Positions 1 to 10,504 are shown, counted from the first letter of the stretch. The stretch is 64,000 nt of DNA from Salvia splendens (GCF_004379255.2 NC_056052.1:8549708-8613707), one strand, 5' to 3'. Program-made: numbers and translations. The notes: generated by a model from the sequence alone, not told the origin.

Positions 1-688
1 TAATACGGAGATTTTGGTTTATAATCAAATTTATACACAAATTCACTTAACCCAAACAATCCAACATAATAATTAACACTAACGTCATACAAATAATCCA
101 TATGCACAATATTTCAACTCAAATCGCAACACATTACAAACCCTAGCTAAGTATCCAACAATTACTCTAATAATGTAAAAGATAAGCATACTAACCGAAT
201 AAATTGGACGAATTTGGGGAAAACTAGCACCGATTGATGAATGGAGGGCGAAATCACAAAGACACGGACGAATTTGCGAAGGATTTGGGCGCTGCTAGAG
301 AAAATCGCGAAGTGGGTCTGTGGTGTGGTCTGTGGTGTTAATTTTTCGCGACTGGCTGCTGGTATATGCTTCTGAACAAAGACGCCAATGGTGTTGGCGT
401 CTTTTAGTTAAAGACGCAAATGAGGTTGGCGTCTTTTAGCACAGACACGCCACACGGATTGACGTCTTTTATTATATACACGACATCGTGATTGGCGTGT
501 TTAAATGTACTGTAATTGGAGTAAATACGGGTAAAATACTTGAACATTGTAAAACGCCATTCTAGTTGGCGTTTTTACTTAATAAAAACGCCTTTCCTAT
601 TGGCGTTTTCCTATATATAGAATAGATAACAAAATGGGTACATTTACGTGATTTTAAAGGCAAACTGCCCTATAAACCCGATTTCCTC
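1..688 (-). mobile_element. PMD-carrying MULE, 5' end only (cut by window edge)
   Basis: This is the terminal part of a second copy of the element annotated at 30015-37981, in reverse orientation. Its right border (about 588-688) matches the terminal inverted repeat of that element: a TACCCATTTT block, an ACGTAAAT block and an outer GAGGAAATCGGG. Bases 1-230 match the reverse complement of about 30590-30815, the leader and first part of the PMD gene region. The PMD gene itself would run leftwards off the window. A candidate 9-bp target duplication is CTTGTCCAT at 689-697, but the other end is outside the window. No coding sequence is visible in the retained part. Confidence 0.85.
377..612. 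repeat. Subterminal hairpin array, about 6 units
   Basis: About six imperfect palindromes with GCCAA and TTGGC arms around a short variable centre lie between the element end and its gene. The first reads GACGCCAA-tggtg-TTGGCGTC. Others begin near 413, 448, 482, 551 and 586. Several are decayed in one arm. They match in form and position the arrays of the complete element at 30095-30480 and 37645-37905. They could be transposase or PMD-protein binding sites, or give a hairpin transcript; the sequence does not say which. Confidence 0.85.
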
Positions 689-697
689 CTTGTCCAT

Positions 698-908
698 CTC
701 CCTACAACATTATAAGTGACCGTTGAATTTTTTGTAATATTAGAGCATTCACAATGGCCCTTCCATTCCACGCCAACAATTTTACTCAACGGCCTATCTC
801 CGTGCAATTGAAGGCAATTGAAGGGCCCTTTCAAAGGGCATATCTAACTTTCATTTCATTTTCACCTCATCACTATTTTGCTTTAACTTTTTTCACTTGT
901 ATATTTAA
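698..908. other. Intergenic, possible outer MITE arm
   Basis: No gene is seen. A GAGCATTCACAATGGCCC stretch begins near 744. A related GGGGC/GGCC-rich stretch ending in GCTCT lies at 1255-1302, on the far side of the Stowaway-like MITE. This could be a Tourist/PIF-type MITE interrupted by that insertion, but the arms are too diverged for me to prove it. Confidence 0.25.
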
Positions 909-1092
909 TACTCCCTCCGTCCCGGGCTACTCGCTCATTTCCTTTTCGGCTCGGAGATTAAGGAATGAGTGTATAGGAAAGTAAAAAATGACGGCTGTAG
1001 GTGAAATTTTTTACTAAAAATGGAAAGAGTGCAAGTAACTTGGGACGCCCAAAAAGGAAATAAGTGCGAGTAGTGCGGGACGGAGGGAGTAT
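909..1092. mobile_element. Stowaway-like MITE
   Basis: Starts TACTCCCTCCGTCCC and ends GGGACGGAGGGAGTA, a perfect terminal inverted repeat within TA dinucleotides. It is about 184 bp long with no coding capacity. CTCCCTCCGTCC ends are the hallmark of Tc1/mariner-derived Stowaway MITEs in plants. Several other copies occur in this window. Confidence 0.85.
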
Positions 1093-2412
1093 ATTATCAA
1101 ACTAAATAAATTTAAACGCAAATCTTCGTTGTATTACAATATTGGAAAAAAGAATACAACGAGGACCAAAATTAAATAAAAACATTATGAAGTATTTATA
1201 GTGTATAAATTATGGAATAAAAAACAAAAAAATAAAAGAAGATATGTGTGATGATCGGCCCTTCTTCCACCATGAGGGGCTTATCATCGGCCTAGGCCGC
1301 TCTAAAATTTCCAATTTTGATTATAATTTTCATTACAAACTCGGATTTTGATTACATACTCTGTCCGTTTTAAATCCTCGTGGGTCGTGGCTGCTCTAAG
1401 TAAATTATCTTGTACTATTAATGTTTTAGTTGCGTCAAAATTAAAGATGGCACAGAACTTGCAGTATATTAATATATCTGGTCATTGTTAAATTAGTTCC
1501 TCTATTTCAGATAGTATTTTTTACTAGAACTTTATGACTCATTAGCCTATACGTATAAATTACTCACTCATGAAAGTATAAACTATTTTTTTATTAGTTA
1601 TTCCTACAAATATGAAATTTCAAATTTTTGAATAGTTAACAACATATCACCCTTACACATTATTTTATTTACAACTTATACCATTACATTACACTACTAA
1701 TGATGTGAAACCCACTTTCCACTAACACTATTTACGTTATATTTCTCTTGCTTTACCAATTATACATTAAAACATGTGTCAAATCAAATGTTCATATTTT
1801 TAAAGAAAGGATGGACTATAATATTCTGTTCATAATTTATGTTGGAATTATAGGCTTAAGGCACTTTTATCTTAGAATCAATTAGTTATTTTTGCCTAGG
1901 CATAGATAAAAGTGTACATGATATTTAATCATATTACCATATAAATGTTTTAAAAATAATGTATAATTTCATAATAACTTTATTATTGATAGTGTCGAAC
2001 CTCAAACTACTGCAAACTGCAGACCTCCAGCAAAAATGGATCATCAATCATTATGCCTCACAAAAATGGGTCATCAATCATTTATGTTCACACGTTCCCA
2101 ACTTTCTTAAATTACTAACTCTATTGATACATCAATGCAGTGTATTAAAAGTATCAACACGATGACAATGAAATGTCAGTATAATCTTAGTTGATATTTT
2201 AATGCACCGTGTTGACATTGATATTTAAAATGTCAACATAGTATATTAACGTGATCGTGTTGACATTTTGAGTACAATGCATTAATGAGTTAGCAATTTA
2301 AGAAAAGTTAGTATTATAACGCACCCCACTAGAGTGTGGGTAATGAATGATAAATATGTGAAGCATTGACATATTGATTAAACCATAAAAAAAAGCAGAT
2401 GATCTTGACTCT
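1093..2412. other. AT-rich intergenic DNA with short duplications
   Basis: No gene is supported. Two adjacent copies of an AAAAATGG(A/G)TCATCAATCAT unit lie at about 2033-2085. GTGTTGACATT recurs at about 2209 and 2258 with a TGTCAACA stretch between them. Short ORFs here lack any recognisable protein similarity. Confidence 0.5.
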
Positions 2413-2469
2413 AGCAACATGTGGTGAACTAATTGAATGCAGCTGTTTCTTGGCTCCTGGATCTGTTCA

Positions 2470-3217
2470 TGCGATCCCAAATGGAAGTGTATGAGGAACG
2501 AGGCACTTCTCTCTTTTAGTAAGCTTGCAGAAGTTGTGCACCTTCAACTTAGCTATCTCAGCCTCCTCGCCTGCTGTTATCTCCCTTACCACCACGGTCG
2601 GCTGACACCTTGCTCTCTCTCTCTCTCTTATTCCAGATCTACCCTTTGCATGGTATGATAATGATACCCTCTTCAGAAGTGCGATGGACTGAAGAACTTG
2701 AAACAAGAGAGAAAAACGTGAATATCACCAATAAGAAGACGGTCAACATCAAGTCCTGATTGTGTGTCACATTGGCACCAACTGAATGTATACAGTTTTA
2801 GCAGCTCTATTCACTGTCACTCGCAACTGCAACAGCTGTCTTCAACACATTCCACGGACCAATGCAGCCACCCAAGTGTAATACCTAATTTATCAATCTA
2901 GATACACAAATAACCAATTCATATTGATACTATCACTCCACATGTAAACACAATCCTTGAAATTACTCAAAAAATTTAAAGCCCAAAACAATATGGTCCA
3001 TGATTTCTTTGATCCTGGTTTGCAATTGCTCGGAAACAAGCTCTACCCACTTTATTCCCTTTAAAACCGCTTGAACCTTTTCTGCTTTAGAATTCACCCT
3101 TTGGGTTTCAGTATTTCCAGTTCCAGTATTTCCAGTAGTTGATGGTAAAGCTTGTATTAATGGTGAAGATATTGGAGTTCCTTCGGCAGCGAGCAAGCTC
3201 CTTGAACTAGTGAAGTC
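2470..3217 (-). pseudogene. Mitochondrial ribosomal protein uL22 gene, decayed 3' exons
   Basis: Two blocks on the minus strand match plant mitochondrial uL22 (large-subunit protein lining the peptide exit tunnel). The upstream block (about 3217-2990) follows a TTTTACAG acceptor and reads SSRSLLAAEGTPISSPL and KAEKVQAVLKGIK, the presequence-to-core boundary. The downstream block (about 2890-2470) gives VAALVRGM, a VED..LLQL..TVNRAAKTVY region spread over shifted frames, then YHAKGRSGI, VVVREITAGEEAEIAKL and VHNFCKLTKREK. At least three frame changes and a stop occur in the downstream block, and the PKKVN segment before VAALVRGM is unclear. The hAT composite at 3326-8245 lies directly upstream, so it separates these exons from any 5' exon. 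I see a broken gene copy; whether an intact copy exists elsewhere is unknown. Confidence 0.75.
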
Positions 3218-3439
3218 CTGTAAAAAAGGAAGTAAAGTTTTGCCAAGGAAAGTACGTATAATGTGGTTGGTTGCTAAGAAACGTAGTAAATACAGTTACA
3301 TTACATGTTAATAATCAATTTAGGACAATGTTATGGATGGCGTATGACGGCTTACGGTAGTGACCGCCACAAGGATATGGCATATCGGTACGGCGGGATA
3401 TGACGGTCGATAAATAAATTAATAAAATATTAGTAATAT

Positions 3440-3790
3440 ACTCCATCTGTCCAAAGGAAGATGACCCCTTCTTGGGACGGCACGAGATTTTATGCATGCC
3501 AATTTTAAAATGTTTAAAAAGGGAGAAAAAAAGTTGTTGGGCGTTTAAAAGTAGGAGAGATGAATAAAGTAAGAGAGATAAAAGGTTGTTGATGTTTATA
3601 AGTAGGAGAGATGCAAAAAGTAAGAGAGAGAAAATGTTGTTGGGGGTTTAAAAATAGGAGAGATGAATAAAGTAAGAGATGAAAAAGATAATTGAGTATT
3701 TTAAATATTTCCTGAATAAGAAAGGGGTCACCTTGGTTGGGACGGACGAAAAAGGAAAGTGAGTTATCTTCAGTGGGACGGAGGGAGTAT
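3440..3790. mobile_element. Stowaway-like MITE with internal triplication
   Basis: Bounded by TACTCCATCTGTCC and GGGACGGAGGGAGTA. Inside are three tandem copies of about 58 bp, each built on GTTGTTGG..GTTTA and AGTAGGAGAGATG..AAAGTAAGAGA (about 3530-3690). It is non-coding and inserted near the 3' end of the minus-strand hAT copy. Confidence 0.75.
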
Positions 3791-3978
3791 GTATCTATAT
3801 ATTCAAAAAATTAGAAAATAATAAAAATGTAATATATCAACTATTAAAACAATTAATAAATAAATAGAGCATAAAGTCGTAAGCAATTATACAATATGCC
3901 TACAATAATATGTCTTAGTTGAACAATCAAAATATAAACTTATCATCCCAAATTATCAACTCTAAATTAAAACCATCG

Positions 3979-6060
3979 TCAATCGTCACCATCCCCAACA
4001 TAGTCATCCTCATTGTAGCTATCATCGTCCTCCAACGAAGCTTCTTCATCTTCTGATTCTTCATCCACAAGCTCTCTTTCTTCAACTGCTGTCGCAAATC
4101 TGCTCTCCCTTAATTGGCAGTTCCCTTTTCTAGATGTGGATGTAATTTATGATGCTTTCCTAGAACTTAATGATGCAGAAGCGTCTTTTCTTTTCTTATT
4201 CTTAGCCCTAGTATACGTGGCTCTCCAATCCCCGGCAACTCGTAGACTGTATCCCAATCAAGTGATCTCCATTAAAAACTCTATCACAGCCTTCACCATC
4301 AGCACCATCATACTCTCCAACCAACCACTCATTACAATGATTAATGTAACTGAGTGAAATAGGGTCGAGTGTATGTCTTTTGTCGTAGTGCTCATCCAAT
4401 TTTTGGTTATATTTTACATAAACCATATCATGCATCGTTTGATGCTCGAGCCTATTTCTCTTTTTCGAATGAATCTGTCACATAAATATAATAATAGGTT
4501 TGTAATTATTAATATTTATATTAGAAGTTTAAAATTAAAAATGAAAATATAATATTCCCTCTGTCCTATTTCATGTGACACATTTCTTTTTTCGCACGTG
4601 ATTTGAGAAAATCATAATAAATATTTAAAGCTGAGGGAAACTAAAGTAATATTATTATCTCTTTTACTTTACTTTCTCTCCAGTCAAACTATTTATTATG
4701 ATATTCTCTAAACACGTGCGAAAAAGAAATGCTCCCTTCGTCCGCCATTAGTCCTAGAGTCTTTTGAGTTTGACACGAATTTAAGAAATATAAAGAAAAG
4801 TGGGTGAGAAAAGATAGTGGAATGTGGGGCCCATTTTATATATTAGTTTTATAATAGAATGTGAGTGTAATGAGTTAGTGGAAAGTGAGGTATACCTACC
4901 ATTTATAGTAAAAATGAACCGAGACTTCTAATGGCGGACAAACTAAAATGGTAAACCGGGACTCCTAATGGCGGGCGGAGGGAGTATGTCACATGAAATG
5001 GGACGGAGGGAGTAAAAGATTTGTCAATTATCTGCTAAAAAACACTCCAATTTTGCTCACACCTAGAAGCACTACAAGTCAAGCTAAAGACTATTATCGC
5101 GGATTTTTGCAATAGAGTAGCCGCGGCGCCATGCTAACTCCACCAAAATAGCTACAAAGCCAGATAAAATTCATAGATTAGAAATTAGAACTCAAAAATT
5201 TAATTGAGTTTAGTTTAAAGATTCTGACTATGAGGCAACTAATTTATTTTGTCTTTCACAATATCATCATCTAATGAGCTTTGTAAATTTTCAAGTGCTT
5301 CGTTGTCTCTTTTTTATCTTTCTTTGGCACCACACTTTTGATGCATTAATAAAACATGTAGTTATCTCAGCATCAAATCGCATTTCCGGATTATTATAAA
5401 AGATGGTCGGATTCAAAAAGTGGCCTATGGAGCTGGCAATTACACTTTCTATCAATGAACTCGAAAACTTAAGAGTACCTTTGCTCAAGCCCATGAAGAG
5501 ACCTTGCAATTGTTTCTTTTGCCTTCTCCTTAGCCTCATAAATATGGCCCATTTTCTGTTTCCTTTCACCATCCATCAATCTATGAGCTGCTACAAGGGA
5601 AGCCATAAATTTGAGAATATAAACCACATTCTTCCAGAAAGGAGTATACTAAGTTGTTTGAGTGCTTGCTTCACCTTAACTTCTTTTGAAAGCATGTTTT
5701 AGATCCACTCATCAGAAATAAACATTTTCCTTATGTTATATTTCTTCTTTTGTAACCTTTTCTAATGATAAAAATGATATAGCAAACCGAGTGATGGCCG
5801 GCCTCACCGAGTCCTTTGTGAAAGTTCTAAACAACTGTAAGGTAAACGTATGGCTACAAATATAGCCAACAAGACTAATAGTCCTTCAAATTGTTTTTTA
5901 ATGACCGAAATCTTACAAATGTTCTCAAGCATGCACACGAAGTCCAATAAAGATGTTTTGTCTAGACCATCAATATTTTCCCCACGGCTACATAGTTACA
6001 CCTATTGTGTATTACTAATTGGACAACATATTCTTCGTTGATCTCCATAAGAAAATCAAG
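3979..6060 (-). pseudogene. hAT transposase, C-terminal two thirds, broken
   Basis: Read on the minus strand from 6060, fragments follow the order of plant DUF659/hAT transposases: EEYVVQLV with NYV (catalytic domain, about 6050-5980), a FRTFTK..VRPAITRFA region (about 5830-5770), GLSKGTLKFSSSLIESVIASSIGH (5500-5420), a CEQNWSVF-like dimerisation motif (about 5050), then VYVKYNQKLDEHYDKRHTLDPISL and NEWLVGE (4420-4310), ending in an acidic tail and a stop at 3979-3981. Many stops and frame changes interrupt it. The N-terminal BED zinc finger is absent. The nested MITEs at 4553-5014 separate the dimerisation region from the tail. Confidence 0.75.
4553..5014. mobile_element. Stowaway-like MITE, split by a second MITE
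   Basis: The outer element runs from TTCCCTCTGTCCTATTTCATG to CATGAAATGGGACGGAGGGAGTA. It contains a second full MITE at about 4732-4986, bounded by CTCCCTTCGTCCGCC and GGCGGGCGGAGGGAGTA. The outer arms, with their CGCACGTG and CACGTGCG inner repeats, are intact on either side, so the inner one inserted later. No coding capacity. Confidence 0.8.
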
Positions 6061-6109
6061 CAACTTAAAACAATTTTTACCCTGTTTTGAAAAAATCAAG
6101 CAACTTCTA

Positions 6110-7990
6110 TTTTTATAAATTTAGTAATTGCAATTTGCAACAATGCCTAACTGAGAAGAAGCCACATCAATGACAATTAGTGGTGTAGATTCTAGTAGTA
6201 ATACTAAAACTGATTCCACCAATAAGGTACAATGCACCTTTTGCTTGAAACATATGAATGGTTGTATAAATATGGGCAAAGAACACTTGCTGGGAAAGAA
6301 GGGGAAGGTTGTTGCATGTCATAAGGTTCGAAAGAAGTTCGTGAAGAACTTTGGAAATATTTTACAGACAAAAGAACTGCGAGAGCCGCTCAGGTTCCTT
6401 TGTCTAGTCATTCTGCGAGACATGTTGATCTTGGTGGCTTAGGGTTTAGTGATGATGAAGATGACATGGGCGCTAATGTGAAAGCATATCGTCATTTGAA
6501 AGGATGAGGCAGTTGAATATGAGGGAAGCTCCTGACAAAGAAGCTGAAGCTGTAATCCGAGTTCATCAATATATTCCTTGATTTTGGTACCAAGTGGGCT
6601 TGTCATTCAACTTGATTCAATTGCCAAGCTTTCAAGAAATGCTCCATGCAGTTGGTGACTTTGGCAAGTATTTGCTCTGTCCGCTACCATGACATTTGAA
6701 TTCCTCTCTTGGAGAAAAGAGATCAGATATATACAGATTCATTGATGAAGAAAAGGAAGGACGAATGAAGCTATGTGGTTGCGCAATCATGTCAGATGGA
6801 TGGACAGACGAAGACAAAGGACTATAATCAACTTCTTGATTAATTCTCCTATTGGAACGATCTTTATTAAATCTATTGATGCAACTAGCTCCGTCAAAAC
6901 GCAAGAAAAACTATTCGAGTTGGTTGATTCTATTGTGGAGGAGATCAGCAAAGAACATGTTGTCCAATTAGTAACAGACAATGGGAGTAACTATGTAGCC
7001 AATAGGAACATGTTGATGGAAAAGAGAAAACATATTTATTGGACTTCTGTGCAGCACACTGCATAGACGTCATACTAGAGGACATTGTTAAGATTCCAGT
7101 GATTCAAAGAACAATTCGAAGGACTATTAGTCTTCTTGGTTATATTTATAGCCACACTTTTAGCTTACACTTGTTGAGAACTTTCACAAAGAAGGACTTG
7201 ATGAGACCAGCTATCACTTGGTTTGCTACACCCTTTTTATCATTAGAACGGTTACAAAAGGAGAAATATAACATTAAAATATATTTATTTCTGATGAGTG
7301 TATCCAAAACAAGCTTTCAAAAAAAGCTAAAGGGAAGGAAGTAGCCAGGACAACGCACAATATACTCCTTTTATGGAAGAATATGGTTTATATTCTCAAA
7401 ATTATGGCACCTTGTAGCAGTTTTTATATTGGTGGATGGTGAAAGGAAACCGACAATAGGCCATATTTATGAGGCAATGGAAAAGGCAAAAGAAACAATC
7501 GGAGGTCTTTTAATGGTCTTGAGCAAAGATACTCCAAAGTTTTCGAGATCATTGATAGAAGGTGGAATTGCCAACTCTATAGGGCATTGCATGCAGCTGG
7601 CCATTTTTTGAATCCGACCATCTTTTATAATAATCCGGAAACGCGATTTAAAGCTGAGATAACTGGGGTTTAGGGTTGTTTGAAGGTAAAACAGTGGTGC
7701 CAAAGAAAGAAGATAAAAAAGAGACAATGAAGCAGCTTATCTGATGATGATATTGCAAAAGAGCAAATAAATAAGTTGCATCGATGTCAGAATCTTTAAA
7801 CTTAACTCCATTTAATTTTTGAGTTCTAATTTCTAATCTAGAAACTTTATCTGGCTTTGTAGCTGATTGGTGGAGTTTGCATGACACCTCAGCTCCTTTA
7901 TTGCAAAAATTAGCGATCAATGTCTTAAGCTTGACTTGTATTGCTTCTGAGGACAATTGGAGTGTTTTGAGCAGGTAATTTACAAATCTT
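6110..7990 (+). pseudogene. hAT transposase (BED finger to dimerisation domain), broken
   Basis: Several frames together follow a plant hAT transposase. A BED-type zinc finger CTFCLKHMNGCINMGKEHL lies at about 6230-6290. A GLSFNLIQLPSFQEML region lies at about 6600-6650, SDGWTD at about 6790, TIINFLINSPIGTIFIKSID and VVQLVTDNGSNYV in DUF659 at 6820-7000, then AAHCIDVILEDI and ISLLGYIYSHT at 7050-7160. VDGERKP.IGHIYEAMEKAKETI and TPKFSRSLIEGGIANSIGH lie at 7430-7590. LSLTCIASEDNWSVL, the dimerisation motif, lies at about 7928-7972. Frameshifts and stops separate these blocks, so no transposase is made. Confidence 0.8.
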
Positions 7991-8245
7991 TTACTCCCTC
8001 CTGTCACACTTTAAGTGGATTATTTCTTATTCAAATTTTCTATTAGTTGATATATTTCCTTTTTTTATATGATTTCTTAACTTTTCAAATTTATATATAC
8101 ATCTATTACTAATATTTTACATCTGTTACAAATATTTTATTAATTTATTTATCGACTTCCATATCCACCATATCGGCCATATCCCTATGACGGTTTTTGG
8201 GCTCACCGCCGTAAGCCGCCATACGCCATACGCCATCCATAACAT

Positions 8246-8729
8246 TGGTTATATGATAATTCAACAAATATACATTTCAATCTTCATCCCATTCCATAAG
8301 AACTATCAAAACATGAAATCAATTTCAACATTCAAAGAACAAAGTAACAAGCATTCCGCAATGGATAACCTATCCACGAGTAGTATCATTTCCCATTACA
8401 AGGGACAAATGGCATTTCGTCGAACACATTGGACACACGTGAAACATTTCAAAGCAAACTTTACAACTAAGGATGGAATTCAAATTACACATTCCATAAG
8501 AAATATTTGAAGAAATGATAAGTATAATTACAGATAATCCCTATTTTTTGGAAAGATGATCCAGCACCATTCTGGATAACTAGAAACCAAAGAAATTGTT
8601 GAATATACTGAATCAAAATGAATTCAAAGTTAGCATTTTTGCTCTAATACAATCCTGAATCAAATGAAGAACGCGCCTAATCCTTGCTATTTCTTTTTAG
8701 AAAGGATATAAGAGAACGTACCCAACTGA
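8246..8729. other. Intergenic or former intron DNA
   Basis: I see no exon or repeat boundary here. If the exon-like block at 8730-8890 belongs to the uL22 gene, this stretch would be part of its first intron. Confidence 0.3.
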
Positions 8730-8890
8730 TTAGTACAGGGAAGATTTGCGAAAGGTACGGCTGCTGGAGATTCCGGCGTAGGCGGCGCTGGAGTGTGCAG
8801 AGGCAGGCCGAGGGAAGGAGGGGCGGCGCCGTAGAGGTGAGCAATTTTTTAAAAAAAATTGGGGAAGAGAAGCAGTGAGTGAGAGAGGCA
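8730..8890 (-). other. Possible first exon of the uL22 gene
   Basis: A GC-rich block (CGCCGGAATCTCC, GCGCCGCC) stands out from the AT-rich surroundings. Read on the minus strand it has a CAGTTGG|GTACGT donor near 8720 and a reading frame with arginine and leucine (RRLRRNLQQPYLSQIF) that could be an organelle presequence. No clear in-frame ATG is seen. Its orientation and position suit the 5' end of the uL22 copy at 2470-3217, with the hAT composite in the intron between. This link is inference. Confidence 0.3.
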
Positions 8891-8973
8891 ATAGGGACTC
8901 AAAATCCTAATTCTAAAACCCTAATTTTGGTTTGACTATGATCGGGTCTGTGGACTAACACCGAAAGTCTCTT

Positions 8974-9047
8974 AGAGTGGCAGGATTTGAACCTGTGACC
9001 TTACCATAGTTTCGCGCTGCCAACTGCGTTACGAACAGTTGGTTCTA
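8974..9047 (-). other. Degenerate tRNA-like sequence (possible SINE head)
   Basis: The minus strand contains an A-box-like AACGCAGTTGGCAGCGCG and, about 20 bases later, a B-box-like AGGTTCAAATCCTGCC with a 4-bp T stem. The 5' and 3' acceptor arms do not pair and the anticodon arm is unclear. It is therefore not a working tRNA; it may be a tRNA relic or the head of an old SINE. Confidence 0.3.
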
Positions 9048-9085
9048 AACCCTAATTTAATAAAGTACTATTGCTAATTAAAATT

Positions 9086-9512
9086 CGACTAAAGTACGAT
9101 ATTTGTCCCTTACATTTGCCCAAAACAACTTTCTAGTCTTATACATTATTAAGTCAGTTAACTTTTGGTCCCAAACAATATATTTTATTCTAAAAGTTAA
9201 CAATTCCATTAAAAACATAGCGGTCAAACATGGACGGACCAAATTAGTGACTTAATTTTGAATGTAATTAGTGTGATTAACCTAATTAACTATCATTAAG
9301 TTAATCAGATTAATATTAATTAGATTAATCGAGTTATTTAAATTCAAAATTAAGTCACAAATTCGGTTAAAATACGTTCGGCCGTTAAGTTTTTAACCAA
9401 ATTGTTAACTTTAGATCCAAACATATTGTTTGGGACCAAAATGTAAAACTTAATGTATAGAACTAAAAAGTTTTATAGGACAATGTAAAGGATCAATTTT
9501 GGACTATAGTCG
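9086..9512. mobile_element. Fold-back MITE with long inverted arms
   Basis: The left arm begins CGACTAAAGTACGATATTTGTCC and the right arm ends GGACTATAGTCG; the inner parts pair as well, including TTGGTCCCAAACAATAT against ATATTGTTTGGGACCAA. The arms are more than 100 bp each around an AT-rich centre with TTAATCAGATTAATATTAATTAGATTAA symmetry (given here as motif halves). Non-coding. Its superfamily is not clear from the ends. Confidence 0.65.
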
Positions 9513-9536
9513 TAAAATATGTTACTGCTAGTATAA

Positions 9537-9772
9537 TACTCCCTTCGTTCCAGCTAAGTTGAATCGTATTCCTTTCGGGGGATGTCACAATTCACAACTA
9601 GGTTAAGTTGTATCTATTTTTTACAAAAAAACAGAATAATTAATCATTCTTACTTTATTCCATTATTTACTTTATTTCTCCTACTTTATTCTTATCTCTT
9701 ACTTTTCAATACAATTTCTTAATCTATGTGCCCATAAGTTTTGCCTCAATTTAATTGGAACGGAAGGAGTAT
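9537..9772. mobile_element. Stowaway-like MITE
   Basis: Bounded by TACTCCCTTCGTTCC and GGAACGGAAGGAGTA, an inverted terminal repeat with TA at both sides, about 235 bp, non-coding. Confidence 0.75.
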
Positions 9773-9924
9773 GAATTTGATGAAACCGGGCACCAGTTCA
9801 TGGTCGAACCGATTAGACTAGTAAGCCCGGTACATTTTTTAAAACATTGGTATAGTGTGGCACAACAAAAGTTTGACATGAATTAAAACAATCAACCACT
9901 TAAAACCTGCCGAGGCTTACTGCA

Positions 9925-10170
9925 TATGTATCGCAGATTGCTTGATTATCTGTTATTTCGTATTGCAGATTGCTTGGAATAATATGCCGAGTTGCTTGCC
10001 TATGTATCACAGATTGTTTGCCTATGTATCCTAGATTGTTTGCTTAGGTTGTCATTTTAACTATGGTGTCTCCATAGTGCTCTTATTTCATATCGCTGTT
10101 GTTTCGAACCTTATGCTGAGTTGTTTGTCTATATATCGCAGATTGCTTACCTATGTATCGCAGATTGCAT
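9925..10170 (+). repeat. Degenerate tandem repeat, about 21 bp unit
   Basis: Units of the form TATGTATCGCAGATTGCTTGCC recur, some adjacent and some spaced, at about 9927, 9960, 10000, 10022, 10131 and 10153. Variants include TATCACAGATTGTTTG and TATCCTAGATTGTTTG. No coding frame runs through them. Confidence 0.6.
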
Positions 10171-10504
10171 GTTACGTTGTTGTCACATTGTTACTTTAAG
10201 AGTGATATCACCCAAACGACCCCTAAATAACATTACTTTGTTAAAATAATCGTTGTGTATTTTTATTCTTTACTTTTAGTGGAATTCATTGTGTTGTCTC
10301 TTATTCATCTATTTCACTTATCTCTCAAAATTCTAGGAACAAATCTCCATATCCAAGCATGTCGTCTTCCTCTTCTTATATCTGTAGAGCAAAATTGTTG
10401 GCGCTGCCTACATAAATTTTAACGCCACGAATTTTTAGTGATTGACTTTAATCGGGAGTAATTTTCAATTTTTCTTTCAATTATACTATGCACAGTGACC
10501 GAGC
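10171..10504. other. AT-rich flank of the Copia nest
   Basis: No exon, repeat or RNA gene is recognised. It ends where the LTR of the minus-strand Copia begins (TGTTGGGATTTGTGAG at 10505). Confidence 0.4.

Larger units (their letters stand above)
3326..8245. mobile_element. hAT composite: two transposase copies head to head
   Basis: The two outer ends are inverted copies of each other: CAATGTTATGGATGGCGTATG at the left, and its complement with GCCATACGCCATCCATAACATTG at the right. Each is followed inward by a CGATAAATAAATTAATAAAATATT stretch (broken into shorter matches). A minus-strand hAT transposase remnant (6060 to 3979) and a plus-strand remnant (6110 to 7990) meet back to back near 6.06-6.11 kb, so both outer ends are hAT 3' ends. 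I could not find a matching 8-bp target duplication. Two MITE insertions lie in the left copy. It probably arose by inverted duplication or by rearrangement of two insertions. Confidence 0.75.

Noticed and set aside
7648..8007. 119-codon minus-strand ORF in the hAT copy
   Set aside because: The plus strand of the same stretch encodes the hAT dimerisation motif, so this is an antisense shadow.
3318..8260. 8-bp target duplication around the hAT composite
   Set aside because: The flanking bases (..AATTTAGGA and GTTATATG..) do not match; the apparent ACAATGTT/AACATTGG similarity is part of the inverted end.
8684..8878. 64-codon plus-strand arginine-rich ORF
   Set aside because: No similarity and composition typical of antisense reading through a GC-rich leader; the minus strand is the likelier sense.
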